This document shows positions 7,473 to 14,917 of a stretch of 22,092 nucleotides of DNA, in pieces. Position 1 is the first letter of the stretch; each line of letters begins with the position of its first letter. The DNA is taken from positions 1-22,092 of the forward strand of contig NZ_CALKTL010000005.1 of assembly GCF_937997405.1 (NCBI RefSeq), written 5' to 3'. A model generated the notes under the pieces. That model saw only the letters and a list, made by a program, of their open reading frames with translations, did not search any database and was not told where the DNA came from. Source of the stretch: an uncultured Campylobacter sp. (GTDB lineage: Bacteria > Campylobacterota > Campylobacteria > Campylobacterales > Campylobacteraceae). Position numbers and translations under genes: made by a program.

Positions 7473-8204
7473 CTTTTCTTCTCCTGTTATGAGTGTTCCT
7501 TCATGATCGTTAAAACTGCTTCGCGTCACCAAATTTACGTTTAATTTCTTCGCAAGCTCAACGCTTCGGTTTTGCAAAACCTTCGCCCCCAAGCTCGCAA
7601 GCTCAAGCATCTCGTCGTAGCTGATGCGATCAAGCTTCTTGGCTTTGGGCTCGATGCGCGGATCGGTCGTATATACGCCGTCTACGTCGGTGTAAATTTC
7701 GCACAGATCGGCATTCAGCGCTCCTGCGACGGCGACTGCGCTAAGATCGCTTCCGCCTCGCCCGAGCGTAGTTACTTCGCCTGCGGTGCTGATACCTTGA
7801 AAGCCCGCGACGACGACGATTTTTCCCTGCTTTAGCGCCTCTTGCATGCTTTTTGGATCGATAGAGACGATGCGAGCTTTGGTGTGAAAATTATCCGTCA
7901 CGATGCCCGCACCTCGCCCGCTAAATGCGATCGCAGCATAGCCCTTGGCGTTTAGCGCGATAGCTAAAAGTGCACTCGTAACGCGCTCGCCCGAGCTTAG
8001 CAGCACATCCATCTCTCTGCCTATGGGAGTTTTAGTAAAAAATTCCGCCTGCTCGATGAGCTGATTGGTAACGCCGCTCATCGCAGAGACGATTACCGCG
8101 ACATCGTGTCCTTCGTTTTTAGTCTTTATCACGCGCTGCGTGACCGCCTCGATCCGCTCTAGCGTACCGACGCTCGTACCGCCGTATTTTTGAACGATCA
8201 GCAT
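6999..8204 (-). CDS. lysC: Aspartate kinase (aspartokinase), alpha form
   Basis: Phosphorylates L-aspartate in the first step of the lysine, diaminopimelate, threonine and methionine pathway. At 401 residues it is a monofunctional class enzyme. The kinase domain opens with IVQKYGGTSVGTLERI, has VVAGFQGISTAGEVTTLGRG and DLCEIYTDVDGVYTTDPRI, and continues to about residue 230. Two ACT domains follow: one around ITIRNVEDRPGVAAEIFSAL and one around VSLVGVGMKSHSGIASKAF. These normally bind lysine and/or threonine for feedback control. The start ATG overlaps the rppH stop by one base. A strong internal ribosome-binding site precedes Met245 (see separate entry), suggesting a second product. Confidence 0.96.
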   Translation of the reverse strand: MLIVQKYGGTSVGTLERIEAVTQRVIKTKNEGHDVAVIVSAMSGVTNQLIEQAEFFTKTPIGREMDVLLSSGERVTSALLAIALNAKGYAAIAFSGRGAGIVTDNFHTKARIVSIDPKSMQEALKQGKIVVVAGFQGISTAGEVTTLGRGGSDLSAVAVAGALNADLCEIYTDVDGVYTTDPRIEPKAKKLDRISYDEMLELASLGAKVLQNRSVELAKKLNVNLVTRSSFNDHEGTLITGEEKMEDAVISGIALDKNQARITIRNVEDRPGVAAEIFSALASKEINVDMIVQNIGRNGETNLGFTVPQNELETAYRVMKEVNPNPNSIIESDADIVKVSLVGVGMKSHSGIASKAFKTLADEGINIQMISTSEIKISMIVEAKYGELAVRALHKAYDLDK

Positions 8205-8674
8205 TAAATGTAACCCTCCTCCTTAAAATATTTTAAAACCGTCGCGTAAATCGGCTTTTTGAAGTGATTTACGTGTCTTAAAACCTCATTTGCGCCTACG
8301 AATTTAAATGCGTCGAACTCTGGAAGTTTAGTATTAATGTTTATATCGGCTAAGCTTCGCAATCTCACCAAAAAATATCTTTGAATTTGCCCGTCGTATG
8401 GGCGCATCTTTTGAGCTACCCCATCGGGAAAGTCGTAGCTGAGCCACTTCGGGCACTCAGCGATGATATCGACTTTGCTTGTTCCGATCTCCTCACCGAG
8501 CTCTCTGCGGATCGCCATCTTAGGCGTCTCACCATCGTCGATACCGCCTTGAGGAAACTGCCAAGCGCCTTTGATGTCGCTTCGTTGCGCAATCAAAATT
8601 TCGCAGTTAAACGGATACGATGGCGAAAGCACGATTGCAGCGACATTCGGTCTGTAATTTTTCTCTTTTTCCAT
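8204..8674 (-). CDS. rppH: RNA pyrophosphohydrolase (Nudix)
   Basis: Removes pyrophosphate from 5'-triphosphate mRNA, which triggers decay; also hydrolyses dinucleoside polyphosphates (older names nudH, invasion protein A). The Nudix box is complete: G43-x5-E49-x7-R57-E58-L-x-E61-E62-x-G64 in GGIDDGETPKMAIRRELGEE. The preceding GAWQFPQGGID and the N-terminal YRPNVAAIVLS are typical of RppH rather than other Nudix enzymes. At 156 residues it has the usual length. It is the first gene of the five-gene operon; its stop shares a base with the lysC start. A promoter-like box lies about 30 nt upstream. Confidence 0.93.
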   Translation of the reverse strand: MEKEKNYRPNVAAIVLSPSYPFNCEILIAQRSDIKGAWQFPQGGIDDGETPKMAIRRELGEEIGTSKVDIIAECPKWLSYDFPDGVAQKMRPYDGQIQRYFLVRLRSLADININTKLPEFDAFKFVGANEVLRHVNHFKKPIYATVLKYFKEEGYI

Positions 8675-8702
8675 CTCGTTTTCTCACAAAAAATTTCTCA
8701 AA

Positions 8703-8708
8703 ATTCTA
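8703..8708 (-). promoter_or_regulatory. Candidate -10 box for the rppH-lysC-hobA-holB-folP operon
   Basis: Minus-strand GGTAGAATTTT, 29 nt before the rppH ATG, matches the epsilonproteobacterial -10 preference (GNTANAAT). Upstream is a periodic AT-rich tract, as usual for these promoters lacking a -35 box. Confidence 0.5.
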
Positions 8709-8810
8709 CCTAAAAATATTAAAATTTGCGTTAAGAGGCTTAAAATTTATATAAATTTTCAAATTAATTCGCTAAATTTTGCGACGTAAATTTAGCCCAT
8801 AGGACCGCCC

Positions 8811-9884
8811 TTGCACATCTACATCCATGTACCGTTTTGCACCTCCAAATGCCCGTATTGCGCTTTTGGCTCCTTCAGCGATAAGTTTAGCCTCGTAAAA
8901 AGCTACTTTCGCGCGCTAGAGCTTGAAGTGCGCGATTTTTTGGCGAGAAATCCGCACGCGCAAATTTCGACGCTTTTTATCGGCGGAGGCACGCCAAGCG
9001 CCGTAGATGCGGGGCTTTATGATGAAATTTTTGCGCTGCTTGCGCCGCATTTCGCCGCTAAAGCCGAAATCAGCTCGGAAGCCAACCCGAACTCCGCTAG
9101 CCCCGCTTGGCTTAGCGCGATGCAGGGGCTCGGCGTAAATCGCATCAGCTTCGGCGCGCAGAGCTTTAACGACGCCAAGCTAAAATTCCTTGGTCGCGCG
9201 CACAGTGCGGCGCAGATTTTTCTGGCGGTGCAAAATGCCAAAGCAGCGGGCTTTGACAATATAAATTTAGATCTAATCTACGCGAGCAAATTTGACGATA
9301 AAAGGAATTTAAAATTTGAAATGGATGAGCTTGCGCGCTGCGAAGTGCCGCATCTAAGCGCCTATGCGCTAAGCCTTGAGGAAAACACGCCGTTTTTTGG
9401 GCGCGAAAGCTTTAAAAAGGAAAGCGCGGCTCTAGCTAAATTTCTCTTTGCTTTGGCAGCTGATAGCGGCTTTAGCCAGTATGAAATTTCAAATTTTGCC
9501 GCGCGCGGACTGCGCTGTAAGCACAATCTGGCTTACTGGCGCGGCGAGGATTACGCGGGATTCGGGGCATTTGCGGTCGGAACTAGCGGGCAGGTGCGCC
9601 TTAGCTCGCCTACAAATTTACAAAGCTATATCGCGGACCCGCTGCAAAAACAGCGCGAAGCTCTAAGCGCGCAGGATAAAAAGCTTGAGCGCATATTTCT
9701 CGGGCTGCGCTGCGTTTTGGGTGTGGAAGCGCAAATTTTAGACGCCTCGGAGCTAAGCAACGCGCAGCTGCTAGTACGCGAAAAAAAGCTGAAATTTGCC
9801 GAGGGCAAATTTTATAATCCCAACTTCTTGCTTGCCGACGAGATTGCGCTTTTTATCACGCAAGAAAGCCGCCGCGGGCGCTAA
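8811..9884 (+). CDS. hemW: HemW-type radical SAM protein (heme chaperone / HemN-like)
   Basis: Radical SAM protein of the HemN family; HemW members bind heme and are thought to insert it into respiratory enzymes rather than oxidise coproporphyrinogen. The 4Fe-4S motif is C10-x3-C14-x2-C17 followed by A-F (FCTSKCPYCAF). Phe where HemN has a fourth Cys is the HemW pattern. Also seen are LFIGGGTPS (SAM-binding glycines), EISSEANPNSAS, VNRISFGAQSFNDAKLKFLG and the later AYWRGEDYAGFGAFA. The length, 357 residues, is HemW-like and shorter than HemN. It starts at a TTG (MHIYIHVPFC) with a weak AGGAC site; no earlier ATG suits. It is divergent from rppH, and tatB follows after 57 nt. Confidence 0.9.
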   Translation: MHIYIHVPFCTSKCPYCAFGSFSDKFSLVKSYFRALELEVRDFLARNPHAQISTLFIGGGTPSAVDAGLYDEIFALLAPHFAAKAEISSEANPNSASPAWLSAMQGLGVNRISFGAQSFNDAKLKFLGRAHSAAQIFLAVQNAKAAGFDNINLDLIYASKFDDKRNLKFEMDELARCEVPHLSAYALSLEENTPFFGRESFKKESAALAKFLFALAADSGFSQYEISNFAARGLRCKHNLAYWRGEDYAGFGAFAVGTSGQVRLSSPTNLQSYIADPLQKQREALSAQDKKLERIFLGLRCVLGVEAQILDASELSNAQLLVREKKLKFAEGKFYNPNFLLADEIALFITQESRRGR

Positions 9885-9908
9885 ATTTAAGATTAATGAA
9901 ATTTTAGT

Positions 9909-9914
9909 TACAAT
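9909..9914 (+). promoter_or_regulatory. Candidate -10 box for tatB
   Basis: TAGTTACAATACG lies 28 nt upstream of the tatB ATG, between hemW and tatB. TACAAT fits the class -10 preference, so tatBC-queA may have their own promoter besides read-through from hemW. Confidence 0.4.
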
Positions 9915-9941
9915 ACGCCACTTTTTACGTTAGGAAATTTT

Positions 9942-10664
9942 ATGTTTGGTATCAGTATGCCTGAAATTACGGTCATTTTAATCATCGCGATAATCGTGCT
10001 GGGGCCCGAAAAGCTTCCAAAAGTGCTGGTCGAGCTCGCAAAATACTTCAAAGTCATCAAAAAAACCATCAACGACGCAAAATCGAGCTTCGATCAGGAG
10101 CTTCGCATCGCCGAGCTCAAAGAGGATGCCAAAAAATATAAAGAGAGCATCACGCAAGCAAGCGAGGGTGTGCGCAAAAAGCTCACATTTGAGGAGCTCG
10201 ACGAGATAAAAGGCGGTATCGACTCGGTCAAAGAGACGCTAAATGCGGGGCTAAAAGACGCGGAAAGCTCGCTTAAAGAAACGCTTAGCTCGGACGCCGC
10301 CAAAGACGCGTTAAACTCCGCGAAAGTCTCGGCACAAAAACAGAATGAGACGGCAAATTTAAAAGCAAGTTCAAGCGAAGAAAACTCTGTGCAAAGCTCT
10401 TCTAACAACGCAAACTCTATGCAAGGCTCCGCCGACATCGCAACAAATTCCGGCGTTGAAAGCAAAAGCGCTAATTCTGGTGCTGGAAACAAAGGCGAAA
10501 ATTTTATGCCGAACACGGACGGCGGTGCAGAAAATAGCGCACAAAATACGAATGCAAGCGGTGAAGCGAAAAGCGCCGCGCAAAATATGAATGCAAATTT
10601 AAACGGCGATGCGCAAAATTCTATGCAAAATTCCGCGCAAAATAACGATACGCAAAAATCATAA
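9942..10664 (+). CDS. tatB: Sec-independent protein translocase subunit TatB, long low-complexity tail
   Basis: With TatC, TatB forms the receptor for folded proteins carrying twin-arginine signals at the inner membrane. The N-terminus MFGISMPEITVILIIAIIVL is the single membrane segment, followed by the hinge GPEKLPKV and an amphipathic helix (LAKYFKVIKKTINDAKSSF). Glu8 and the GPEKLP hinge favour TatB over TatA, and tatC follows directly. A charged helical region reaches to about residue 110. From about residue 118 to 240 the protein is a disordered tail dominated by Asn, Ala, Ser, Gln and Met (SMQNSAQNND and similar), which makes it considerably longer than most TatB proteins. The ATG has AGGA 6 nt upstream. 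Confidence 0.93.
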   Translation: MFGISMPEITVILIIAIIVLGPEKLPKVLVELAKYFKVIKKTINDAKSSFDQELRIAELKEDAKKYKESITQASEGVRKKLTFEELDEIKGGIDSVKETLNAGLKDAESSLKETLSSDAAKDALNSAKVSAQKQNETANLKASSSEENSVQSSSNNANSMQGSADIATNSGVESKSANSGAGNKGENFMPNTDGGAENSAQNTNASGEAKSAAQNMNANLNGDAQNSMQNSAQNNDTQKS

Positions 10665-10685
10665 TGAGAGAGAAATGAGAGAGAA
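10664..10685 (+). repeat. Perfect 11-bp tandem duplication carrying the tatC ribosome-binding site
   Basis: ATGAGAGAGAA occurs twice back to back (10664-10674, 10675-10685) in the tatB-tatC gap. Each copy contains a GAGAG element and an ATG that opens a mini-frame (MREK, stop; MREKFNV, stop overlapping the tatC start). Confidence 0.7.
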
Positions 10686-10690
10686 ATTTA

Positions 10691-11446
10691 ATGTTTGAAG
10701 AGCTAAAACCCCATCTAGCCGAGCTTCGTAAGCGCCTAGTTATCTGCGTGCTGTCCGTCATCGTCCTTTTCATCGCGTGCTTCGGCTTTTGGGAAGATAT
10801 TTTAGGCTTTATGACCCGCCCGCTAGTGCGCGTGCTTCCTAAGGGCAGTGAGATCATCTTTACCCAGCTTGGCGAAACGTTTTTTACTGCGATGAAGGTA
10901 TCGTTTTTCACCTCGCTGCTTCTAGCGATGCCGATAATTTTCTGGCAGGTGTGGCTTTTCGTAGCGCCTGGGCTTTACGACAACGAGAAAAAATACGTCA
11001 TCCCTTTCGTTAGCGGCGCGAGCGTTATGTTCTTTTTAGGCGCGGCGTTTTGCTATTTTTTCGTAATCCCCGTCGCATTTAATTTCTTGGTAAATTTTGG
11101 CGCCAAGCAATTTACTGCGATGCCTACGATCGGCGAATATGTAGGCTTTTTCGCTAAGCTCGTCGTCGCATTCGGCATCAGCTTCGAGCTTCCGGTGGTG
11201 ACCTTTTTTCTCGCCAAGATCGGGCTTGTAACTAATAAAAGCTTGAGCGATTTTTTTCGCTACGCAATCGTCATTATTTTCATCTTTGCAGCGGTGATGA
11301 CGCCGCCGGACGTGCTTAGTCAGTTTATGCTCGCAACTCCGCTAATTGCGCTTTATCTACTCTCAATCTTCATCGCCAAAATGATAAATCCATATAAGCC
11401 CGAGGATGACGAAGGCAAAAATTCCACGGACGTAGCGCAGGCGTGA
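10691..11446 (+). CDS. tatC: Sec-independent protein translocase subunit TatC
   Basis: Polytopic inner-membrane core of the Tat translocase that recognises the twin-arginine signal. Family hallmarks are present: the cytoplasmic N-terminal ELKPHLAELRKRL, FTQLGETFFTAMKVSFF, WQVWLFVAPGLYDNEKKYV and FGISFELPVVTFFLAKIG with the membrane glutamate, then a DVLSQ loop (PPDVLSQFMLATPLIALYLL). Six hydrophobic segments fit the 251-residue length. It starts 26 nt after tatB behind duplicated GAGAG elements and is followed by queA after a single base, so tatB-tatC-queA is one transcription unit. This is the order I recall from C. jejuni (Cj0579c-Cj0577c). Confidence 0.97.
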   Translation: MFEELKPHLAELRKRLVICVLSVIVLFIACFGFWEDILGFMTRPLVRVLPKGSEIIFTQLGETFFTAMKVSFFTSLLLAMPIIFWQVWLFVAPGLYDNEKKYVIPFVSGASVMFFLGAAFCYFFVIPVAFNFLVNFGAKQFTAMPTIGEYVGFFAKLVVAFGISFELPVVTFFLAKIGLVTNKSLSDFFRYAIVIIFIFAAVMTPPDVLSQFMLATPLIALYLLSIFIAKMINPYKPEDDEGKNSTDVAQA

Positions 11447-11447
11447 G

Positions 11448-12467
11448 ATGGCGGATCTAAATTTAGTCGGTAGCTACGATTACGAGCTTCCCAGCGAGCT
11501 CATCGCAAGCGCGCCCGTGATGCCCAAACAAAGCGCGCGCCTGCTAATCTACGACCGCACCAAAGAGCAGATCACCCACGCGCACTTCGGCGATCTAGCG
11601 GACGCCCTGCCGCCTTGCGATATTATTTTTAACGACACGCGAGTAATTAAGGCGCGCCTATTCGGTCACAAAAATAGCGGCGGCAAGATTGAGCTTCTGC
11701 TAAACTCGCCGCTTGAGGGCAATAAATTTAGTGCCTATATTCGCGGCAGCGTCAAAGTGGGCAGCGAATTAAAATTTCAAAGTGACCTTGAAGCGCGCGT
11801 TTGCGAGCTGATGGAAGGTGGGCTTCGCATCGTGCAGTTTGAGCGCGGCGGCAAGGCTTTAAACACCCATGATGTTTTTGAAATTTGCGAACGTATCGGT
11901 CATGTGCCGCTGCCACCGTATATCAAGCGCACCGATACCAAGCAGGACGAGAGCTGGTATCAAAGCATCTTCGCGCGCGAGCAAGGCGCCGTCGCCGCAC
12001 CCACCGCGAGCTTGCATTTTAACGATGCGATGCTAAACGATCTGCGCAAAAACCACGAAATTTATTTTATCACGCTACACGTAGGCGCGGGCACCTTCAA
12101 GCCCGTGGAAGTAGCGGATCTGCGCGATCATAAGATGCACGGCGAGCTCTACTCCATCCCGCCGCAGACCGCGCAAATCCTAAAAAGCGAGCGAAAAATT
12201 TTAGGCGTGGGTACGACGGTGACGAGAACGATCGAAAATTTTGCGCGCAACGGGCAAAGCAGCGGGATCTGCGAGCTGTTTTTGCACCCGGGCAATCCGC
12301 CGATAAGACAGAATTTTTTGCTTACAAATTTTCACCTACCCAAATCCACGCTGATAATGCTCGTGGCGAGCTTCATCGGCCTTGAGCGCACGCTTGAGCT
12401 CTACCGCATCGCAGTGGAGCAAAGATACCGCTTCTACTCCTATGGCGATGGGATGCTTGTGCTATGA
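11448..12467 (+). CDS. queA: S-adenosylmethionine:tRNA ribosyltransferase-isomerase
   Basis: Transfers and isomerises the ribosyl group of SAM to 7-aminomethyl-7-deazaguanine in tRNA, giving epoxyqueuosine at wobble position 34. Signature segments in order are SYDYELPSELIASAP near the N-terminus, SARLLIYDR, FNDTRVIKARLFG, the central GHVPLPPYIKR, YQSIFAREQGAVAAPTASLH, HVGAGTFKPV, KMHGELYSI, VGTTVTRTIE and the C-terminal NFHLPKSTLIMLVASFIGL. The length of 339 residues is normal. It starts one base after the tatC stop and its stop overlaps the next ATG by 4 nt, so the downstream membrane protein is probably translationally coupled to it. Confidence 0.97.
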   Translation: MADLNLVGSYDYELPSELIASAPVMPKQSARLLIYDRTKEQITHAHFGDLADALPPCDIIFNDTRVIKARLFGHKNSGGKIELLLNSPLEGNKFSAYIRGSVKVGSELKFQSDLEARVCELMEGGLRIVQFERGGKALNTHDVFEICERIGHVPLPPYIKRTDTKQDESWYQSIFAREQGAVAAPTASLHFNDAMLNDLRKNHEIYFITLHVGAGTFKPVEVADLRDHKMHGELYSIPPQTAQILKSERKILGVGTTVTRTIENFARNGQSSGICELFLHPGNPPIRQNFLLTNFHLPKSTLIMLVASFIGLERTLELYRIAVEQRYRFYSYGDGMLVL

Positions 12468-13501
12468 AAGCCGTGGTTTTAGGCGCGCTAGCAATATTGG
12501 CTGCGACGGCAGGCTTTGTGGCAAGAAAGCTCTTTTCTAAAAAGCCCGCCGTAAGCGGCAAAATTTTCTCCGCTGCGCCTAAAGCCAAAGAAAGCGATTC
12601 CGTCGTTCCCAGACGCGAGGATATCGCGCAGATCGATATTTTAAAAATTTTAAAATTCCAAAGCGAAATTTTATTTGAGGAGTGCACGAAATACGATAGC
12701 ACGCTCTATCTTAGCTTCCCACCGCAGCTGCCGCGTATCTACGGCGGCGAGGTGCTAAATCTCACTAGCGCGGTCTTTGACGCGTGCGAGTTTTTCCTGC
12801 AAAATATCGCTGAACCAATCCGCGTAAGCGTGGAATTTAGCAGTAAGGAACTTAGAGCAAATATGAGCTCTATCAAGCTCGACGTGCGAGTAGGTATCGA
12901 TCGCGAGCTAAAGGATCCGCGTACCTATGCGCTTAAAAGTGCACTAGAAAGCGCTGCTAGCACGGACGATGAGCATCTTACTTCGGCGCAGACCCATTTG
13001 CGTGCACTCGGTTCGCATCCGAGTATTGGAGCTGACGGGCGCGGAACCTTTATCAAAATGGATGCAGTACTTAGCTGCTTCGCGCAGCAGAGCTTTGGCG
13101 CAAAAAGATACGACTACAACGTCATCATCACGCATAAAAACCGCGCGATCTTTGAGGAGCTGCGAGATTTTTTAAGTGGGCTTGGCTGCGACGTGATGCC
13201 AAACTCCAACTGGGAGAGCGCAAAGAGGCATCTAAACGACTTCATCTACGTAGCCGACGTCGTCATCCTCGACGCTGAGATCCTGCGCGCAAATATAAGC
13301 GAAATAAACTACCTCAACGCGCTGGAAAAAGACGGGGTGTTTTTCATATTTCTGCTCAAAAACAAACACTCGCTCAAGGTGCTGGAGGGGCTAAATTTCA
13401 AATTTTTTAAGCTCGAGATGCCATATTTCTACGACGAATTTTACGCCACGCTTGATCTTATCGAAAAGATCAAAAACGATGAGAATTTCTTAGGGCTGTA
13501 G
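12464..13501 (+). CDS. Membrane-anchored protein resembling a catalytically dead hybrid histidine kinase
   Basis: Residues 1-20 form a single membrane anchor (VVLGALAILAATAGFVA), then a linker rich in Lys, Ala and Ser. Residues about 80-145 (YLSFPPQLPRIYGGEVLNLT, then FLQNIAEPIRVSVEF) follow the layout of a histidine-kinase ATPase domain near its N box ('P-x-x-x-x-G-D-x-x-R-L-x-Q...N-A-x-K-F-T...I-x-V-x-V'), but the N-box Asn and G boxes are missing. Residues 218-335 look like a receiver fold: NVIITHK in place of strand 1 and the acidic pair, a helix, then ADVVILDAEIL with Asp270 where the phosphorylated Asp would be, and FKLEMPY near the Lys position. No His-phosphorylation helix was found. 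Overlap with queA by 4 nt. The fold assignment is inference from pattern; function unknown. Confidence 0.7.
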   Translation: MKAVVLGALAILAATAGFVARKLFSKKPAVSGKIFSAAPKAKESDSVVPRREDIAQIDILKILKFQSEILFEECTKYDSTLYLSFPPQLPRIYGGEVLNLTSAVFDACEFFLQNIAEPIRVSVEFSSKELRANMSSIKLDVRVGIDRELKDPRTYALKSALESAASTDDEHLTSAQTHLRALGSHPSIGADGRGTFIKMDAVLSCFAQQSFGAKRYDYNVIITHKNRAIFEELRDFLSGLGCDVMPNSNWESAKRHLNDFIYVADVVILDAEILRANISEINYLNALEKDGVFFIFLLKNKHSLKVLEGLNFKFFKLEMPYFYDEFYATLDLIEKIKNDENFLGL

Positions 13502-13534
13502 CGAACAGGCAGCGATAAATTTAAAACCTAAAAG

Positions 13535-13993
13535 ATTGAAGTGCTATATTTTGACTTAGATTGGATCAAGGGCAATATAAAAGATAGCGAATATGCCTTA
13601 AGGCAGCAGCGGTACGAGGCGTATTTGGCAGGGCTGCATAAAAATATGCATACGCTAGAAAGAATTTTTGCGGGCATAAACTTCAACGATGCGCTATTGC
13701 TACCCAAAAAGCAAATCAATGAAAAGTTGCATTTGAAATTTTACATCGGAGATTTGCAAAATGGATATTATGAACTAAAATGCGTTATGAGCTCGGATCA
13801 AAGATGCGATGCGGCGCCCGGCGAAATAATAACGAGCGAGATATTTTACGAAAATGGTAATTACCGCTTCTCTTTCATCCTTACCTGCCTGAAGGAATAC
13901 GCCGTTAATTTTTTCAGGATAGATAGCCTTAAATTTAACGCGATTTCGCAGAAAAAATACCACTTTGAGCATAAGAAATTTAAACTTTTATAG
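13535..13993 (+). CDS. Uncharacterised 150-aa soluble protein
   Basis: Frame MLYFDLDWIKGNIKDSEYAL... has a GTG at 13541; an ATT at 13535 would add two residues (Met/Ile-Glu-Val) and cannot be excluded because the first ATG lies much later. The body is a helical N-terminal half (YALRQQRYEAYLAGLHKNMH) followed by a beta-rich half (KLHLKFYIGDLQNGYYELKC, IFYENGNYRFSFILTC). This layout, and the central LHLKFY strand after a proline, faintly resembles DUF4085-like small proteins, but I could not confirm that. No signal peptide, membrane segment or catalytic motif. Base composition is somewhat more AT-rich than the genes before it, and it stands alone between conserved blocks, so it is probably an accessory gene. 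Confidence 0.55.
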   Translation: MEVLYFDLDWIKGNIKDSEYALRQQRYEAYLAGLHKNMHTLERIFAGINFNDALLLPKKQINEKLHLKFYIGDLQNGYYELKCVMSSDQRCDAAPGEIITSEIFYENGNYRFSFILTCLKEYAVNFFRIDSLKFNAISQKKYHFEHKKFKLL

Positions 13994-14317
13994 AAAACCG
14001 CGCGCCTCAGTCGTCGCGCATAAAATTTTATCCGCAAAGATCGCGCCCTTAAATTTATCCCGCTTGCAAGCCGCAAACAGCGTAAATTCCGTCGCACCTT
14101 GCAGCTAAATTTATTAAATTTACATAGTCTACGCGAAGCAGATTTATTTCGTCCGCTTACCTCAAAAATGCTCAAGCTCTATTTCTAAAATTTACGCCCC
14201 AAGCGGACTTAAGAAATTTTACAAGCGGCGCAATATGTTTTGAGGCGCTCAATAAGACGTATATAAAGCGAGTGAATTTAAGAATTTAGTGCGGATGGTT
14301 TGGCTTGCGATTTAAAT
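13994..14317. other. Intergenic stretch without a recognisable gene
   Basis: About 320 bases separating convergent genes. A short GCGCG...CGCGC hairpin lies just past the stop at 13993. An 8-bp inverted repeat GTCCGCTT (14151-14158) / AAGCGGAC (14201-14208) flanks an AT-rich loop of 42 bases. Frames on the minus strand through here are Arg-rich, lack ribosome-binding sites and look spurious. Confidence 0.45.
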
Positions 14318-14815
14318 TTATCTTTTGCCCTCTTTTTTAGCCTTGACCGCCTCGTAAAGTTCGTCGATCGAGGTTGCGGACGAGCCCGAATATTTCTGTG
14401 ACGCTTGCATAGTTTTTTTGCCCCATTTACCGTCGATCGTCACGCCGTAGCCGCTAAACATCAAACGTCGCTGGATATAATAGACTTTATCTTGCTGCGT
14501 CATACTTTGTTGCTTCTGCACTTCGCGCTCAGCATCTTTTGCATGCTCACTTTTATAAACAGCATCGGCCGCTAAATACCCCAGAGCTAAACTTACTGCA
14601 AGAGACGCAATTATCATAAATCTATTGTTCGTATTGCATATAATAATTACATATAATAACCAGGTCGCGATACAAAATACTATATATCCTGCGGCAAAAG
14701 CAATAGTGGCATTAAAAGCGCTGAAAATAACCATAGCAGCAGCGATTAAAATCGCTACCGCAAGCCCTTCAAGTGAAGTAGCTGCCGCAATAATGAGACC
14801 TAATAAAAAGTCCAT
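14318..14815 (-). CDS. Three-TM membrane protein with a C-terminal peptidoglycan-binding-like motif
   Basis: The N-terminal 90 residues form about three hydrophobic helices (FLLGLIIAAATSLEGLAVAI; AAGYIVFCIATWLLYVIIIC; FMIIASLAVSLALGYLAADA). A Lys/Glu/Gln-rich linker follows (SEHAKDAEREVQKQQSMTQQ). The tail VYYIQRRLMFSGYGVTIDGK with W-G-K-K-T-M-Q-A matches the PG_binding_1 pattern (helix with Ile/Val-Gln-x-x-Leu, then Gly-Tyr, Asp-Gly-x-x-Gly-x-x-T-x-x-A), so it may bind peptidoglycan or another ligand from the periplasm. The ATG at 14815 is preferred over TTG at 14821 because AAAGG lies 6-7 nt upstream of it. Isolated gene in an accessory gap; function unknown. Confidence 0.65.
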   Translation of the reverse strand: MDFLLGLIIAAATSLEGLAVAILIAAAMVIFSAFNATIAFAAGYIVFCIATWLLYVIIICNTNNRFMIIASLAVSLALGYLAADAVYKSEHAKDAEREVQKQQSMTQQDKVYYIQRRLMFSGYGVTIDGKWGKKTMQASQKYSGSSATSIDELYEAVKAKKEGKR

Positions 14816-14848
14816 AAGCAACCTTTAAAAATTTAAATAGCGAGACTC

Positions 14849-14870
14849 TCCGATTATAAATTCAATCGGA
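14849..14870. terminator. Hairpin between the two small membrane-protein genes
   Basis: TCCGATT (14849-14855) and AATCGGA (14864-14870) form a 7-bp stem with an 8-nt loop, downstream of the zinc-ribbon gene on the minus strand. No T-run directly follows on that strand, so it is only a candidate. Confidence 0.3.
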
Positions 14871-14917
14871 AAGTTTTAGAATTTAACCGCCGATTGGGCG
14901 ATGAAAAATATGCAAGA

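Noticed and set aside
8811..9884. Coproporphyrinogen III dehydrogenase HemN
   Set aside because: Length is too short and the fourth cysteine of the CxxxCxxCxC motif is replaced by Phe, the HemW pattern.
10094..10516. 140-codon minus-strand frame opposite tatB
   Set aside because: Antisense of the repetitive tatB tail, so long frames arise by composition.
9942..10664. Assignment of the Tat subunit as TatA
   Set aside because: Glu at residue 8, the GPEKLP hinge, long charged helix and adjacency to tatC favour TatB.
13861..14175. 104-codon Arg-rich minus-strand frame
   Set aside because: Overlaps the 150-aa gene antisense, lacks a ribosome-binding site and has no motif.
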